A stretch of 41,047 nucleotides of DNA from an uncultured Pelagibacteraceae bacterium (GTDB lineage: Bacteria; Pseudomonadota; Alphaproteobacteria; Pelagibacterales; Pelagibacteraceae), in NCBI GenBank assembly GCA_902626645.1, contig CACOGC010000010.1:1-41047 (forward strand), read 5' to 3'. Made by a program: the position numbers and the translations under genes. A model generated the notes under the pieces. It was not told the DNA's origin and made no database searches. It saw only the letters and a program-made list of their open reading frames with translations. Positions within the stretch are counted from its first letter, which is position 1, and each line of letters opens with the position of its first letter. This document shows, one piece after another, positions 24,401-32,421 of the stretch.

Positions 24401-24421
24401 AAATCTATTTAAATAGGATTT
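24401..24421. promoter_or_regulatory. near-palindrome in the divergent promoter region (possible operator)
   Basis: AAATCTATTT followed by AAATAGGATTT is an inverted repeat with one extra G. It lies in the 137-base gap between the divergent eutA-like gene and the binding-protein gene at 24462. A TTGGCA at 24390-24395 is next to it. No regulator is encoded nearby, and A/T palindromes arise easily by chance here. Confidence 0.3.
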
Positions 24422-24461
24422 AATTTAGACTTTATAAATTGTTAACAAATAGAGGAATATA

Positions 24462-25643
24462 ATGAGAAAATTAATTATTGCTGCATTTATATTTGTATCA
24501 AGTTTTACAACAAATGTTTTTGCAGAAGTAAAAATGGGAATAATTTTAGGATTTACTGGTCCTATAGAATCTCTTACACCTGCTATGGCTGCATCTGCAG
24601 AACTTGCTTTTAAAGAAGCATCTGATTCAGGTTCACTATTAGGTGGAGAAAAAATTTCAGTAGTAAGAGCAGACTCAACTTGTGTTGACTCAGCAGCAGC
24701 AACAGCAGCAGCTGAGGGTGTTATTGCACAAGGTGTAGCTGCAATCATGGGTGCTGATTGTTCAGGTGTAACAGGTGCTATTGCATCAAATGTTGCTGTA
24801 CCAAATGGTGTAGTAATGATTTCACCTTCTGCGACATCTCCAGGATTAACAACTTTAGATGATAAAGGGTATTTCTTTAGAACTGCTCCATCAGATGCTA
24901 GAGGTGGACAAATCCTTGCAGATATTACTAAAGATAGAAAAGTAAAAAGTGTAGCTATTACTTATACAAACAACGATTATGGTAAAGGTTTAGCTGATGT
25001 TTACAAAGCAGCAGTCGAAGCTCACGGAATAAAAGTAACTACAGTAAATGCTCATGAAGATGGAAAAGCAGATTATTCTTCTGAGGTTGCAACACTAGCT
25101 TCAGCAGGTGGTGATGCAGTAGCTGTTATTGGATATCTTGACCAAGGTGGAAAAGGTATCATTCAAGCTTCTTTAGACTCTGGTGCTTTTGACAGATTTA
25201 TTTTATCAGATGGTATGATTGGTCAATCATTAGTTGATGCATTTGGAAAAGATTTAAGAAAGTCTTTTGGTTCAATGCCAGGTTCAACTGGAAAAGGTGC
25301 TGGAGTTTTTGCTGGCGTAGCAAAAGCTGCTGGTATTGATAGTTCTGGTCCATACACTGGTGAGTCATACGATGCAGCTGCTTTAATTGTTTTAGCAATG
25401 CAAGCAGGTAATTCAGCTGACAGAGCGTCTATTGCAAAAAATGTAATGGATGTTGCTAACGGCCCTGGAACAAAAATTTATCCAGGTGAACTTAAAAAAG
25501 GTTTAGATTTATTAGCTAAAGGTAAAAAAGTTGACTACGAAGGTGCAACAGGTGTTACTTTTACTAGCGTCGGTGAAGCTGAAGGTTCTTTTTTAGAACA
25601 AGAAGTTAAAGGCGGAAAATTCAAAACTAAAAAACAAAGATAA
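24462..25643 (+). CDS. branched-chain amino-acid-type ABC substrate-binding protein (LivK-like, second system)
   Basis: The 393-residue protein starts with a signal peptide (residues 1-22, ending VFA) and has AGAGGA at 24451-24456 as ribosome site. The mature part follows the type I periplasmic-binding fold: VKMGIILGFTGPIES, AAIMGADCSGVTGAIASNVA, GVVMISPSATSPGLT, YFFRTAPSD, YTNNDYGKGLADVYK. This is the HAAT family, whose ligands include branched-chain amino acids, amides, urea and organic acids. Codon use is cleaner and richer in Gly and Ala than in neighbours, typical of a highly expressed binding protein. It lies on the opposite strand, convergent to the permease genes it probably serves. 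Confidence 0.87.
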   Translation: MRKLIIAAFIFVSSFTTNVFAEVKMGIILGFTGPIESLTPAMAASAELAFKEASDSGSLLGGEKISVVRADSTCVDSAAATAAAEGVIAQGVAAIMGADCSGVTGAIASNVAVPNGVVMISPSATSPGLTTLDDKGYFFRTAPSDARGGQILADITKDRKVKSVAITYTNNDYGKGLADVYKAAVEAHGIKVTTVNAHEDGKADYSSEVATLASAGGDAVAVIGYLDQGGKGIIQASLDSGAFDRFILSDGMIGQSLVDAFGKDLRKSFGSMPGSTGKGAGVFAGVAKAAGIDSSGPYTGESYDAAALIVLAMQAGNSADRASIAKNVMDVANGPGTKIYPGELKKGLDLLAKGKKVDYEGATGVTFTSVGEAEGSFLEQEVKGGKFKTKKQR

Positions 25644-25657
25644 TTTATCTTAAAATT

Positions 25658-25693
25658 AAAACCCCTGACATTTTCATGTTGGGGGTTTTTTTT
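25658..25693 (+). terminator. intrinsic terminator between the convergent binding protein and permease run
   Basis: AAAACCCC (25658-25665) pairs with GGGGTTTT (25682-25689), and the stem extends inward through weaker pairs to about 13 bp. A run of eight T (25686-25693) overlaps and follows it on the plus strand. On the minus strand the hairpin is followed by TTTTAATTTT, so it can end both transcripts. Confidence 0.85.
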
Positions 25694-25763
25694 AAAAAAA
25701 TAAATATTTATCAGCCATATATAAAGCCCAAGCAAAAGCTGCACCTAAAATTATATATTTCAT
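25692..25763 (-). CDS. possible 23-residue hydrophobic small protein
   Basis: Six bases after the LivM-type stop an ATG with GAAAG just upstream opens a 23-codon frame, MKYIILGAAFAWALYMADKY followed by LFF and a stop. It encodes one short membrane helix with several Ala and a Trp in an otherwise AT-saturated stretch. The stop codon touches the terminator hairpin, so the frame fills the gap exactly. No homologue is recognised. It could be a small transporter-associated membrane peptide or a chance frame. Confidence 0.35.
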   Translation of the reverse strand: MKYIILGAAFAWALYMADKYLFF

Positions 25764-25768
25764 CTTTC

Positions 25769-27139
25769 TTATTTTATTTCTATTTTTTCTGGAAGTATAC
25801 CTTTTGGTCTATATCTCATTATCAATAATAGTCCTATTCCCATCATCAAAAATCTAAAATATGGTACACTTTCAATTAAATGAACTTTTAAAAAATGCGT
25901 ATCAGCTAAACCAGCTGTTGTTAAATTAACTAAATATAATCCAATAGGTGCTGACTCAATCCATAAAAACCAAACTACGAAGCCTCCTAGTATTGCACCG
26001 AAATTATTTCCACTGCCACCTACTATAACCATCACCCAAATTAAAAAAGTATATCGCATAGGTCTGTAGCTGCCTGGCGTAAATAATCCATCTTGGGTTA
26101 CTAACATAGCACCAGCAATTCCTACTATAGCTGAACCTAAAACAAAAATTAGTAAATGTTGTTTCACCACATTTTTACCCATTGCATTCGCTGCCTCTTC
26201 ATTATCTCTTATTGCTCTCATCATTCTACCCCACGGAGAATAAAGAGCTTTTTGAGTTAGAATTAATAGAATGATAACAACAATTAAAAACAACCCTGAA
26301 TAACAAAGTTTTACAAAAATTGATGATCCCTCAACGACAAATTGATTTAGAGCAGCTTGTCTCTCAGTTAAATCTGTTATTAAATTCAATTTACTTGAGT
26401 TAAATTTTTCAACTAAATTTATAAACCAATCTGTTTGTTGCAAATTAACCTCATAGGGTGCAGGGCGCTTCAATCCAATAACATTTTTTACACCTCTAGT
26501 TAGCCAATCTTCATGCTTAATAATTGCAATAACAATTTCAGATATTAACAAGGTAGCTATTGCCAAATAATCTGCCCTTAAACCTAAGGCAACTTTACCA
26601 ATTACAAATGCCAACCCACCTGCAAACAGAGCACCAACAATCCAAGAAAAAATAATTGGAAGACCAAATCCACCAAGAAATCCTGTTTTTGCAGGATCTA
26701 CTTCCTCTATTGCTTCAATCCCAGGTTCAGATACAAATCTAATGATTATTATTCCTGCAATTATAATAGTTGCAATGATATAGGTTCTAACTTTAGATTT
26801 TTCATATTTTTTTAATACATATTTAACAGCTAATACCATCCCTATTATTAGTAAAAGACTTAAAAGAATATTTGATCCACCTGCGCTCCATGCTTCTTGA
26901 ACTGGATCAACTGAAATTAAAACTGCTGCTAAACCACCTAGAGCTGTATATCCCATTATGCCAAAATTAATAAGACCAGCATAACCCCATTGAATATTAG
27001 CTCCCATAGTCATGACAGCTGAAATCAAACAAAGATTAAAAATCGATAAAGCTATATTCCAAGATTGAAAAATTCCAACAAGAATGATTAATCCCATCAT
27101 TATAGTATAAGCTGCAATTACATTTAAATTTTTTCTCAC
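25769..27139 (-). CDS. livM: branched-chain amino-acid-type ABC permease LivM (second system)
   Basis: The 456-residue membrane protein has the LivM signature: GYAGLINFGIMGYTALGG near the N-terminus, ALGLRADYLAIATLLISEIV in the middle and the EAA-like SPWGRMMRAIRDNEEAANAMG. GGSGNNFGAILGGFVV and PKGILPEKIEIK follow. It is about 100 residues longer than usual because of an extra membrane/linker region near 95-165 and a polar loop near 245-275. It starts inside the end of livH (four-base overlap) and is followed by the 23-codon frame and terminator. Confidence 0.88.
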   Translation of the reverse strand: MRKNLNVIAAYTIMMGLIILVGIFQSWNIALSIFNLCLISAVMTMGANIQWGYAGLINFGIMGYTALGGLAAVLISVDPVQEAWSAGGSNILLSLLLIIGMVLAVKYVLKKYEKSKVRTYIIATIIIAGIIIIRFVSEPGIEAIEEVDPAKTGFLGGFGLPIIFSWIVGALFAGGLAFVIGKVALGLRADYLAIATLLISEIVIAIIKHEDWLTRGVKNVIGLKRPAPYEVNLQQTDWFINLVEKFNSSKLNLITDLTERQAALNQFVVEGSSIFVKLCYSGLFLIVVIILLILTQKALYSPWGRMMRAIRDNEEAANAMGKNVVKQHLLIFVLGSAIVGIAGAMLVTQDGLFTPGSYRPMRYTFLIWVMVIVGGSGNNFGAILGGFVVWFLWIESAPIGLYLVNLTTAGLADTHFLKVHLIESVPYFRFLMMGIGLLLIMRYRPKGILPEKIEIK

Positions 27140-28155
27140 AATATTTTTCCTTTGAAAATTCCAGATGGTCGGTAAAGCAGTACAATGACAAGAATTGAAA
27201 ATGATACTGCAAATTTATAATCTGTTGATAGTAGTTGTACTAAAGTATTTGGCTCTAAACTTTCAGGCAATAGATACATGAAAAATTTTTTATAAGCATA
27301 AGTTAAAAGAATTTCAGAAAACGCAATTACATATCCACCTAAAAATGCACCAAAAGGATTTCCTATACCACCAACAATAGCTGCAGCAAAAATTGGAAGC
27401 ATATTATTAAAATAAGTAAATGGTTTAAAACTTTTATCTAAACCATATAATGCTCCACCAATTGTAGCTAAAACTCCCGCTATTATCCAAGTAATCATAA
27501 CAATCTTTTTTGGATCAATCCCAGACAACAGAGCAAGATCTTCATTATCAGAATAAGCCCTCATACTTTTTCCTGTTTTTGTTTTATTTAAAAACCAAAA
27601 AAGAGCTGAAACTAAAATTAATGTTACAACAATTGTAATTACTTGAGTGGATTTGATTGCAAGGCCTTCGTTAAGACCAGTCATTTCTTTAAACTCACCA
27701 GCTTTAATCAAAAATTTTTCACCATCAAAAAATCTTCTATCAGATGGACCAATTATTATTCGAACAACTGCCTGAGTAACAAACATAACTCCAATACTCA
27801 CCATTGCTAATTGAACAGGAGGACTTTTACTTACCCTATAATATTTAAAAACAAATTTATCTATCAAAAGCATATATCCAACCATAAATATTATTGCAAA
27901 AGGAATTGCGATTAGAGCAGTTGGTAGAAAGCCGAGGCTCGCTCCTAAAGACTGAAAGTACCATGTGAATAAAATTGTTACCATAGTACCAAAAGACATC
28001 ATGTCTCCAGTTGCAAAATTAGCAAATCTTAGAATTCCATAAATTAAAGTTACAAAAATTGCACCTAGTGCTAATTGAGATCCATAAGCCAATGCAGGAA
28101 CAAAAATATAGTTTAATAACAATACGATTGCATTTATAAAATCCATACTAACCAC
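27136..28155 (-). CDS. livH: branched-chain amino-acid-type ABC permease LivH (second system)
   Basis: The 339-residue permease has about eight helices and LivH motifs: GAIFVTLIYGILRFANFATGDMMSFG (first ~20 residues of the motif are diagnostic), the coupling loop GKSMRAYSDNEDLALLSGID and GGIGNPFGAFLGGYVIAFSE. It pairs with LivM to form the membrane pore. Overlaps livF by eight bases and livM by four, indicating translational coupling. Confidence 0.88.
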   Translation of the reverse strand: MVSMDFINAIVLLLNYIFVPALAYGSQLALGAIFVTLIYGILRFANFATGDMMSFGTMVTILFTWYFQSLGASLGFLPTALIAIPFAIIFMVGYMLLIDKFVFKYYRVSKSPPVQLAMVSIGVMFVTQAVVRIIIGPSDRRFFDGEKFLIKAGEFKEMTGLNEGLAIKSTQVITIVVTLILVSALFWFLNKTKTGKSMRAYSDNEDLALLSGIDPKKIVMITWIIAGVLATIGGALYGLDKSFKPFTYFNNMLPIFAAAIVGGIGNPFGAFLGGYVIAFSEILLTYAYKKFFMYLLPESLEPNTLVQLLSTDYKFAVSFSILVIVLLYRPSGIFKGKIL

Positions 28156-28855
28156 CTAAAAATGAGCTTCTTACTCTAGGATCGTTAAGCAATTCTTTAC
28201 CTGATCCTGAATAACGATTTTCTCCTGTAACTAAAACATAGCCTCTATCTGAAATACTTAATGCTTGTTTAGCATTTTGTTCTACCATCAATATAGCTAC
28301 ATTTGTTTGTTTTACTTTGACAATATGATCAAATAACTCATCCATTACAATTGGTGAAACTCCTGCGGTAGGTTCATCTAACATTAAAACTGATGGTTTA
28401 ATCATAAGCGCTCTTCCAAGGGCAACCTGTTGTCTTTGCCCACCTGATAATTCACCAACCAATTGACTTTTTTTTTCTCTTAATATTGGAAATAAATCAT
28501 AAATCTCATGAATAATTGAATTATAGTTATCATCAATTAAGAAAGCTCCCATTTCTAAATTTTCCTCAACAGTCATCCCAGCAAAAACATTTTTGGTTTG
28601 AGGGACGAATGAAATTCCTGATTTGACTCTATCTTGTGGTGATAATTTAGTTATATCTTTGCCATCAATTATTACTGAGCCAGATTTTAAATTTAATAAA
28701 CCTAACATAGCTTTCATAGCAGTTGACTTTCCAGCACCATTAGGACCTAAAATTGAAACAATTTCTCCTCTATCTACATTTACAGAACATGAACTAATAA
28801 TATCAGGACCATTTCCATAGCCCCCTGTCATTTTATTTCCCTCAAAAAATGCCAT
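28148..28855 (-). CDS. livF: branched-chain amino-acid-type ABC ATPase LivF (second system)
   Basis: The 235-residue ATPase carries Walker A GPNGAGKST, the LivF Q-loop FVPQTKNVFAGMTVEENLEMG, signature LSGGQRQQVALGRALM and Walker B VLMLDEPTAGVSP. The absence of the longer LivG C-terminal extension and the ALSISDRGYVLVTGE ending fit LivF. One base separates it from livG. Confidence 0.92.
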   Translation of the reverse strand: MAFFEGNKMTGGYGNGPDIISSCSVNVDRGEIVSILGPNGAGKSTAMKAMLGLLNLKSGSVIIDGKDITKLSPQDRVKSGISFVPQTKNVFAGMTVEENLEMGAFLIDDNYNSIIHEIYDLFPILREKKSQLVGELSGGQRQQVALGRALMIKPSVLMLDEPTAGVSPIVMDELFDHIVKVKQTNVAILMVEQNAKQALSISDRGYVLVTGENRYSGSGKELLNDPRVRSSFLGG

Positions 28856-28856
28856 T

Positions 28857-29642
28857 TTAATTATCTTTTAACTTTGATCCTCTTCCTAAATAACTTTCAA
28901 TTACCTTTTCATCCTTTTTGGCATCTTCAACCGAACCCTCAAATAGTACCGATCCTTCAGCCATTACAATTACTGGATCACATAATCTTCCAATAAAGTC
29001 CATGTCATGCTCAATCATACAAAAAGTATATCCTTTTTCTTTATTAAGCTTTTCGATAGCTGTACCAAGATCTTTCAGTAATGTTCTATTAACACCTGCT
29101 CCTACCTCATCTAATAAAACTAATTTTGCATCAACCATCATTGTTCTACCAAGTTCTAATAACTTTTTTTGACCACCAGACAAATTACCAGCCAACTCAT
29201 TTCGTAAATGACCTAAATTCAAAAATTCTATAACTTCTATTGCTTTTTGCTTAATAATATTTTCTTCTTTCATAATCAGATTGGGCTTAAATATTGCGTT
29301 TATTAGTTGTTCACCTGATTGATTTCCTGGAACCATCATTAAATTTTCTAAGACAGATAAGTTTGTAAACTCGTGTGCAATTTGGAAAGTTCGAAGAAGT
29401 CCTTTTGAAAATAATTCGTAAGCAGGAACATCAGTAATATTTTCATTGTTAAACATTACACTACCAGCTGAACATTTTAAGTTTCCAGCTATCAAGTTAA
29501 ATAAAGTTGTTTTACCAGAACCATTAGGACCAATTATTCCAGTTATAGTTCCTTTCTTAACCTTTAAAGAGCAATCCGATACTGCTGCTAATCCCCCAAA
29601 ATATTTTGATAGATTATTAATTTCTAAAATATTTTCTGACAT
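28857..29642 (-). CDS. livG: branched-chain amino-acid-type ABC ATPase LivG (second system)
   Basis: The 261-residue ATPase has Walker A GPNGSGKTTLFNLIAG, the LivG-specific LLRTFQIAHEFTNLSVLENLM, signature LSGGQKKLLELGRTMM and Walker B LVLLDEVGAGVN. The latter replaces the usual DEPxAG with DEVGAG, a visible variation. It ends with the LivG phrase MIEHDMDFIGRLCDPVIVMAEG. It follows the ProC-like gene by three bases. Confidence 0.92.
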   Translation of the reverse strand: MSENILEINNLSKYFGGLAAVSDCSLKVKKGTITGIIGPNGSGKTTLFNLIAGNLKCSAGSVMFNNENITDVPAYELFSKGLLRTFQIAHEFTNLSVLENLMMVPGNQSGEQLINAIFKPNLIMKEENIIKQKAIEVIEFLNLGHLRNELAGNLSGGQKKLLELGRTMMVDAKLVLLDEVGAGVNRTLLKDLGTAIEKLNKEKGYTFCMIEHDMDFIGRLCDPVIVMAEGSVLFEGSVEDAKKDEKVIESYLGRGSKLKDN

Positions 29643-29645
29643 TAA

Positions 29646-30413
29646 TTATTTGTTTAGTCTTTTATAAATACTATTTAAAGAATTTATAACAGATTTATAG
29701 GCCCCCTTTTTCTTCATTTCTTTAAGACCTTGCTCATTTAAACCCTGTGGCGTTTGAGATTCTTTTACCAAATATTTTAAATCTTTTTTTGAATTGACAA
29801 CTGCATCTTCAGATAAGGCTAAAAATAGGTTTGTAATATATTTTTGTGCATCTATTTTTTTTATTCCCTTTTTTACTAACCAACCACTCATTACATTTAA
29901 GATTTCATAATAAGAAGCCATCATTCCCGATGTTGACCAAAAGTTAATTGATAACTTTTCATTTTTAATTTCAATTGTAGATCCAATTTTATTAAAAAAA
30001 TCTTTTACTTTTTTATTTGGGGGATAAATTGGGACAGGCCCTTTTTTTAAAGATATTGGGGGAAGTGGTATTGCTCTTACAATTTTTGACTTTACTTTAA
30101 TAATCTTTTTTAGCTCTATTAATGTTATTGTTGAAATAAAGCTGATTATCGTCTGACTTTTTCTAAAATTTAAATTTTTTAATATTTTTTTTCCCACTGT
30201 AGGAGTAACTGCTAAGAACACCCAATTAGAATTATTAATCACATCTTGGTTATTTTTTGCAACACTTACCTTGTTAAATCTTTTTTTTAAATTAAGCGCT
30301 ATTTTTTTATTTCTTGGTGAAATAATAATCTTTTTATATTTTAGTTTTGAATTACATATTCCAATAATAACTGAAGATGCTATTTTTCCTGTGCCAATAA
30401 AACCAAGTTTCAT
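29646..30413 (-). CDS. pyrroline-5-carboxylate reductase-family protein (ProC-like)
   Basis: The 255-residue protein has an N-terminal NAD(P)-binding motif, LGFIGTGKIASSVIIG, and the P5CR layout with AIPLPPISLKKGPVPIYPP in place of the usual RxMPN region. The C-terminal dimerisation segment holds ESQTPQGLNEQGLKEM where classical ProC has a VTSPGGTT-type motif. The product reads as a divergent branch of the family. Classical ProC makes proline, but the location between the GlaH-type gene and a Liv transporter suggests a catabolic or side-route imine reductase. The sequence is unusually Lys-rich. Function beyond the fold is open. Confidence 0.65.
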   Translation of the reverse strand: MKLGFIGTGKIASSVIIGICNSKLKYKKIIISPRNKKIALNLKKRFNKVSVAKNNQDVINNSNWVFLAVTPTVGKKILKNLNFRKSQTIISFISTITLIELKKIIKVKSKIVRAIPLPPISLKKGPVPIYPPNKKVKDFFNKIGSTIEIKNEKLSINFWSTSGMMASYYEILNVMSGWLVKKGIKKIDAQKYITNLFLALSEDAVVNSKKDLKYLVKESQTPQGLNEQGLKEMKKKGAYKSVINSLNSIYKRLNK

Positions 30414-30447
30414 AATTTTATAAATTTTATTTATTTAAGATGATAGA

Positions 30448-31359
30448 TTAATTTTTAAAAAATGAACCCCTAATTCTTAATAGTTCTCTGCTTAAATCTT
30501 TATTTTCCTTGAAAGGTTTTCTACCATGTAACCAAAAATAATTATTTGCAACTACCGCTGATCCTACAGGCAGTTTGGTTATCACTTTATTCTTACTTTC
30601 CTCTAAACAATCAGATAATTTTTGTAAAAAGTTACCTTGAGACATATTTTTTGGTTCAGGAAACTGATCAATATAAGATATCTGAGGTTTGCCATCTTTA
30701 TCTTCTGAAAATATCGGATGTTCTACTTTATAGTCTACATTCTTGCTCTTGGGCGAACCCCACAAAAAATTCTGTTTTCCAACTGGATCGTCGAATAGTT
30801 CTTCACAATATTCCCAATCATCTAAGTGCAGCATTGCTGTTTCTCCACCCTCTACATTTTTTTCCTCGATCTTTGTCATTAAAAGCCAATCAGTAATTTC
30901 TTTTACATATGTTCCATCAGTATGAAGATCCATATTAGTATAAGCTTTCCTTAAATATGAGTCACTTTTATCCTCATGCTTAACGTGAAATCTTGCATAA
31001 TATTTGCCCGCCATAGAATCATGATTTGGCAATCCTATTAAATGGGATATTGCAGTTGATAATTTTACTAAAAAAATATCATCAACATTAGCATTTTTAT
31101 TTTCTGGACCAATTATGAAACACCCAAGATTTCTATCTCTTATTATTCTATTCATTACAACACCTAGCTTGTTTTCACTTAAATCATCTAAGCTTTTAGC
31201 AATTGTAAATCTTGTGAAAGGTTTGTATTCGATAGATGTTAAATCAAATTTTTTAAATGGAAAAATCAATTTTTCAATAGTCTCGTCTTTAATTTTTATA
31301 TCAATTATTCTAGGAGATATTTTATTAGTTGATATTTCAAATCCAGATATATTTTCCAT
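30448..31359 (-). CDS. glaH: glutarate 2-hydroxylase (GlaH/CsiD family)
   Basis: The 303-residue protein follows E. coli CsiD/GlaH closely: SDSYLRKAYTNMDLHTDGTY, MLHLDDWEYCEELF, SYIDQFPEPKNM and WLHGRKPF. The Fe(II) triad is visible as His146 and Asp148 (HTD) with His278 (LHG), and Arg295/Arg297 in SRELLRIRGSF suit 2-oxoglutarate and substrate carboxylates. GlaH converts glutarate to L-2-hydroxyglutarate using O2 and 2-oxoglutarate, in lysine/5-aminovalerate degradation. The partner L-2-hydroxyglutarate oxidase is not in the window. Here the gene sits among amino-acid-type transporters, between azlD and the ProC-like gene. Family assignment is strong; substrate identity is inferred. Confidence 0.83.
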   Translation of the reverse strand: MENISGFEISTNKISPRIIDIKIKDETIEKLIFPFKKFDLTSIEYKPFTRFTIAKSLDDLSENKLGVVMNRIIRDRNLGCFIIGPENKNANVDDIFLVKLSTAISHLIGLPNHDSMAGKYYARFHVKHEDKSDSYLRKAYTNMDLHTDGTYVKEITDWLLMTKIEEKNVEGGETAMLHLDDWEYCEELFDDPVGKQNFLWGSPKSKNVDYKVEHPIFSEDKDGKPQISYIDQFPEPKNMSQGNFLQKLSDCLEESKNKVITKLPVGSAVVANNYFWLHGRKPFKENKDLSRELLRIRGSFFKN

Positions 31360-31403
31360 AATTTATTTCCTAATTTACATAATACCAAATTATTTCTAAA
31401 TTA

Positions 31404-31727
31404 CTAAAAAAAGTTATTTACTATACCAATAGAGATGGCTGAAAAAATTGTTGGGTATACAAAATTTTTTTTAGTAATAAAAAATATTCCAAGACTTAAT
31501 AATACAACAATTAATCTACTTAAATAGCTAGCATCTGTAAGGGCACCTACTGGAAAAATGATTGTTCTGGCAATCAAAGCTGCAAGCGTTGCATATGCTA
31601 AACAATTAAACCATCTAAAAATTTTAGAAGACTCCTTTATTCTTAATGATGAGAGAACACCTAAAAATCTTGACAGATAAGTTGCTAACGATGTTACGAT
31701 AATAGATAGTAAAACGCTAATTGACAT
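31404..31727 (-). CDS. azlD: AzlD-family small exporter subunit
   Basis: The 107-residue protein has four hydrophobic helices and the AzlD phrases ATYLSRFLGVL, FRWFNCLAYATLAALIARTI and FITKKNFVYPTIFSAISIGI. AzlD works with AzlC to export branched-chain amino acids or their analogues. It overlaps the end of azlC by 11 bases, as in other AzlCD pairs. Confidence 0.85.
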   Translation of the reverse strand: MSISVLLSIIVTSLATYLSRFLGVLSSLRIKESSKIFRWFNCLAYATLAALIARTIIFPVGALTDASYLSRLIVVLLSLGIFFITKKNFVYPTIFSAISIGIVNNFF

Positions 31728-32421
31728 TTTTTTCTCCGATTAAATATGCTACTGAGCCACCTACAACTCCACCTAATATAATAGACCACTCTGGTGAAAA
31801 AAAATAAAAAATAGGGCCCAAAATAGCTCCTAAGGTTACTGATAAAGTAATTTGCAATGTTTTCATTGCTCCTACCATCATACAAGTGAAATAAATTGGA
31901 TTTAAAATCGCTAACCCCATTAACATATCTTTATTTAAATAATCTGCTATGTAAAAACCTAAAATTGTTGCTAAAACAGATACACTTAAAGTTGCTGAAC
32001 CAATTCCTATCCAAAAATCAACCCTATCCTTTTTTTCAATTGTCTCATAATTACTTTTCATAATTAACCATGCCGAGACAGCTATAAAATGACATGACAA
32101 ATAATATTTCCATTTTGGTTGACTATCATCCATCATTAATGGAAATAAAGATACTGCCATTGGGTAAAGTCTTGCATTAACAAACCAAACTGCAAAAAAG
32201 ATACTAATTAATGATGCTCCAATAAGAATTGACTCTGCCATCACTAATGATCCTGGCAAGGCATAAATCAACAATGTTGATAGGACACTTTCTTGAATAT
32301 TAAAACCAACGTTTTTAAGAAGTGCACCGATCGCAACGAAGCAACATGCCAGAGCGATTGCGGGGCTATCAGCTTTAAGGATTGATTTATATCCTTTTAA
32401 GAAAAATTCTTTCTTTATCAT
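31717..32421 (-). CDS. azlC: AzlC-family branched-chain amino-acid exporter subunit
   Basis: The 234-residue membrane protein has the AzlC layout of about seven helices, with LSTLLIYALPGSLVMAESI, IFFAVWFVNARLYPMAVSL and LAILNPIYFTCMMVGA matching the family. It begins with the typical short cytoplasmic helix FLKGYKSILKADSPAIALA. It starts one base after the stop of livF of the first Liv system, so an exporter is cotranscribed with an importer. Confidence 0.88.
   Translation of the reverse strand: MIKKEFFLKGYKSILKADSPAIALACCFVAIGALLKNVGFNIQESVLSTLLIYALPGSLVMAESILIGASLISIFFAVWFVNARLYPMAVSLFPLMMDDSQPKWKYYLSCHFIAVSAWLIMKSNYETIEKKDRVDFWIGIGSATLSVSVLATILGFYIADYLNKDMLMGLAILNPIYFTCMMVGAMKTLQITLSVTLGAILGPIFYFFSPEWSIILGGVVGGSVAYLIGEKNVN

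Noticed and set aside
25198..25398. Gln/Leu-rich frame antisense to the second Liv-type binding protein
   Set aside because: Its composition is the mirror of the Ala/Gly-rich codons of the real gene.
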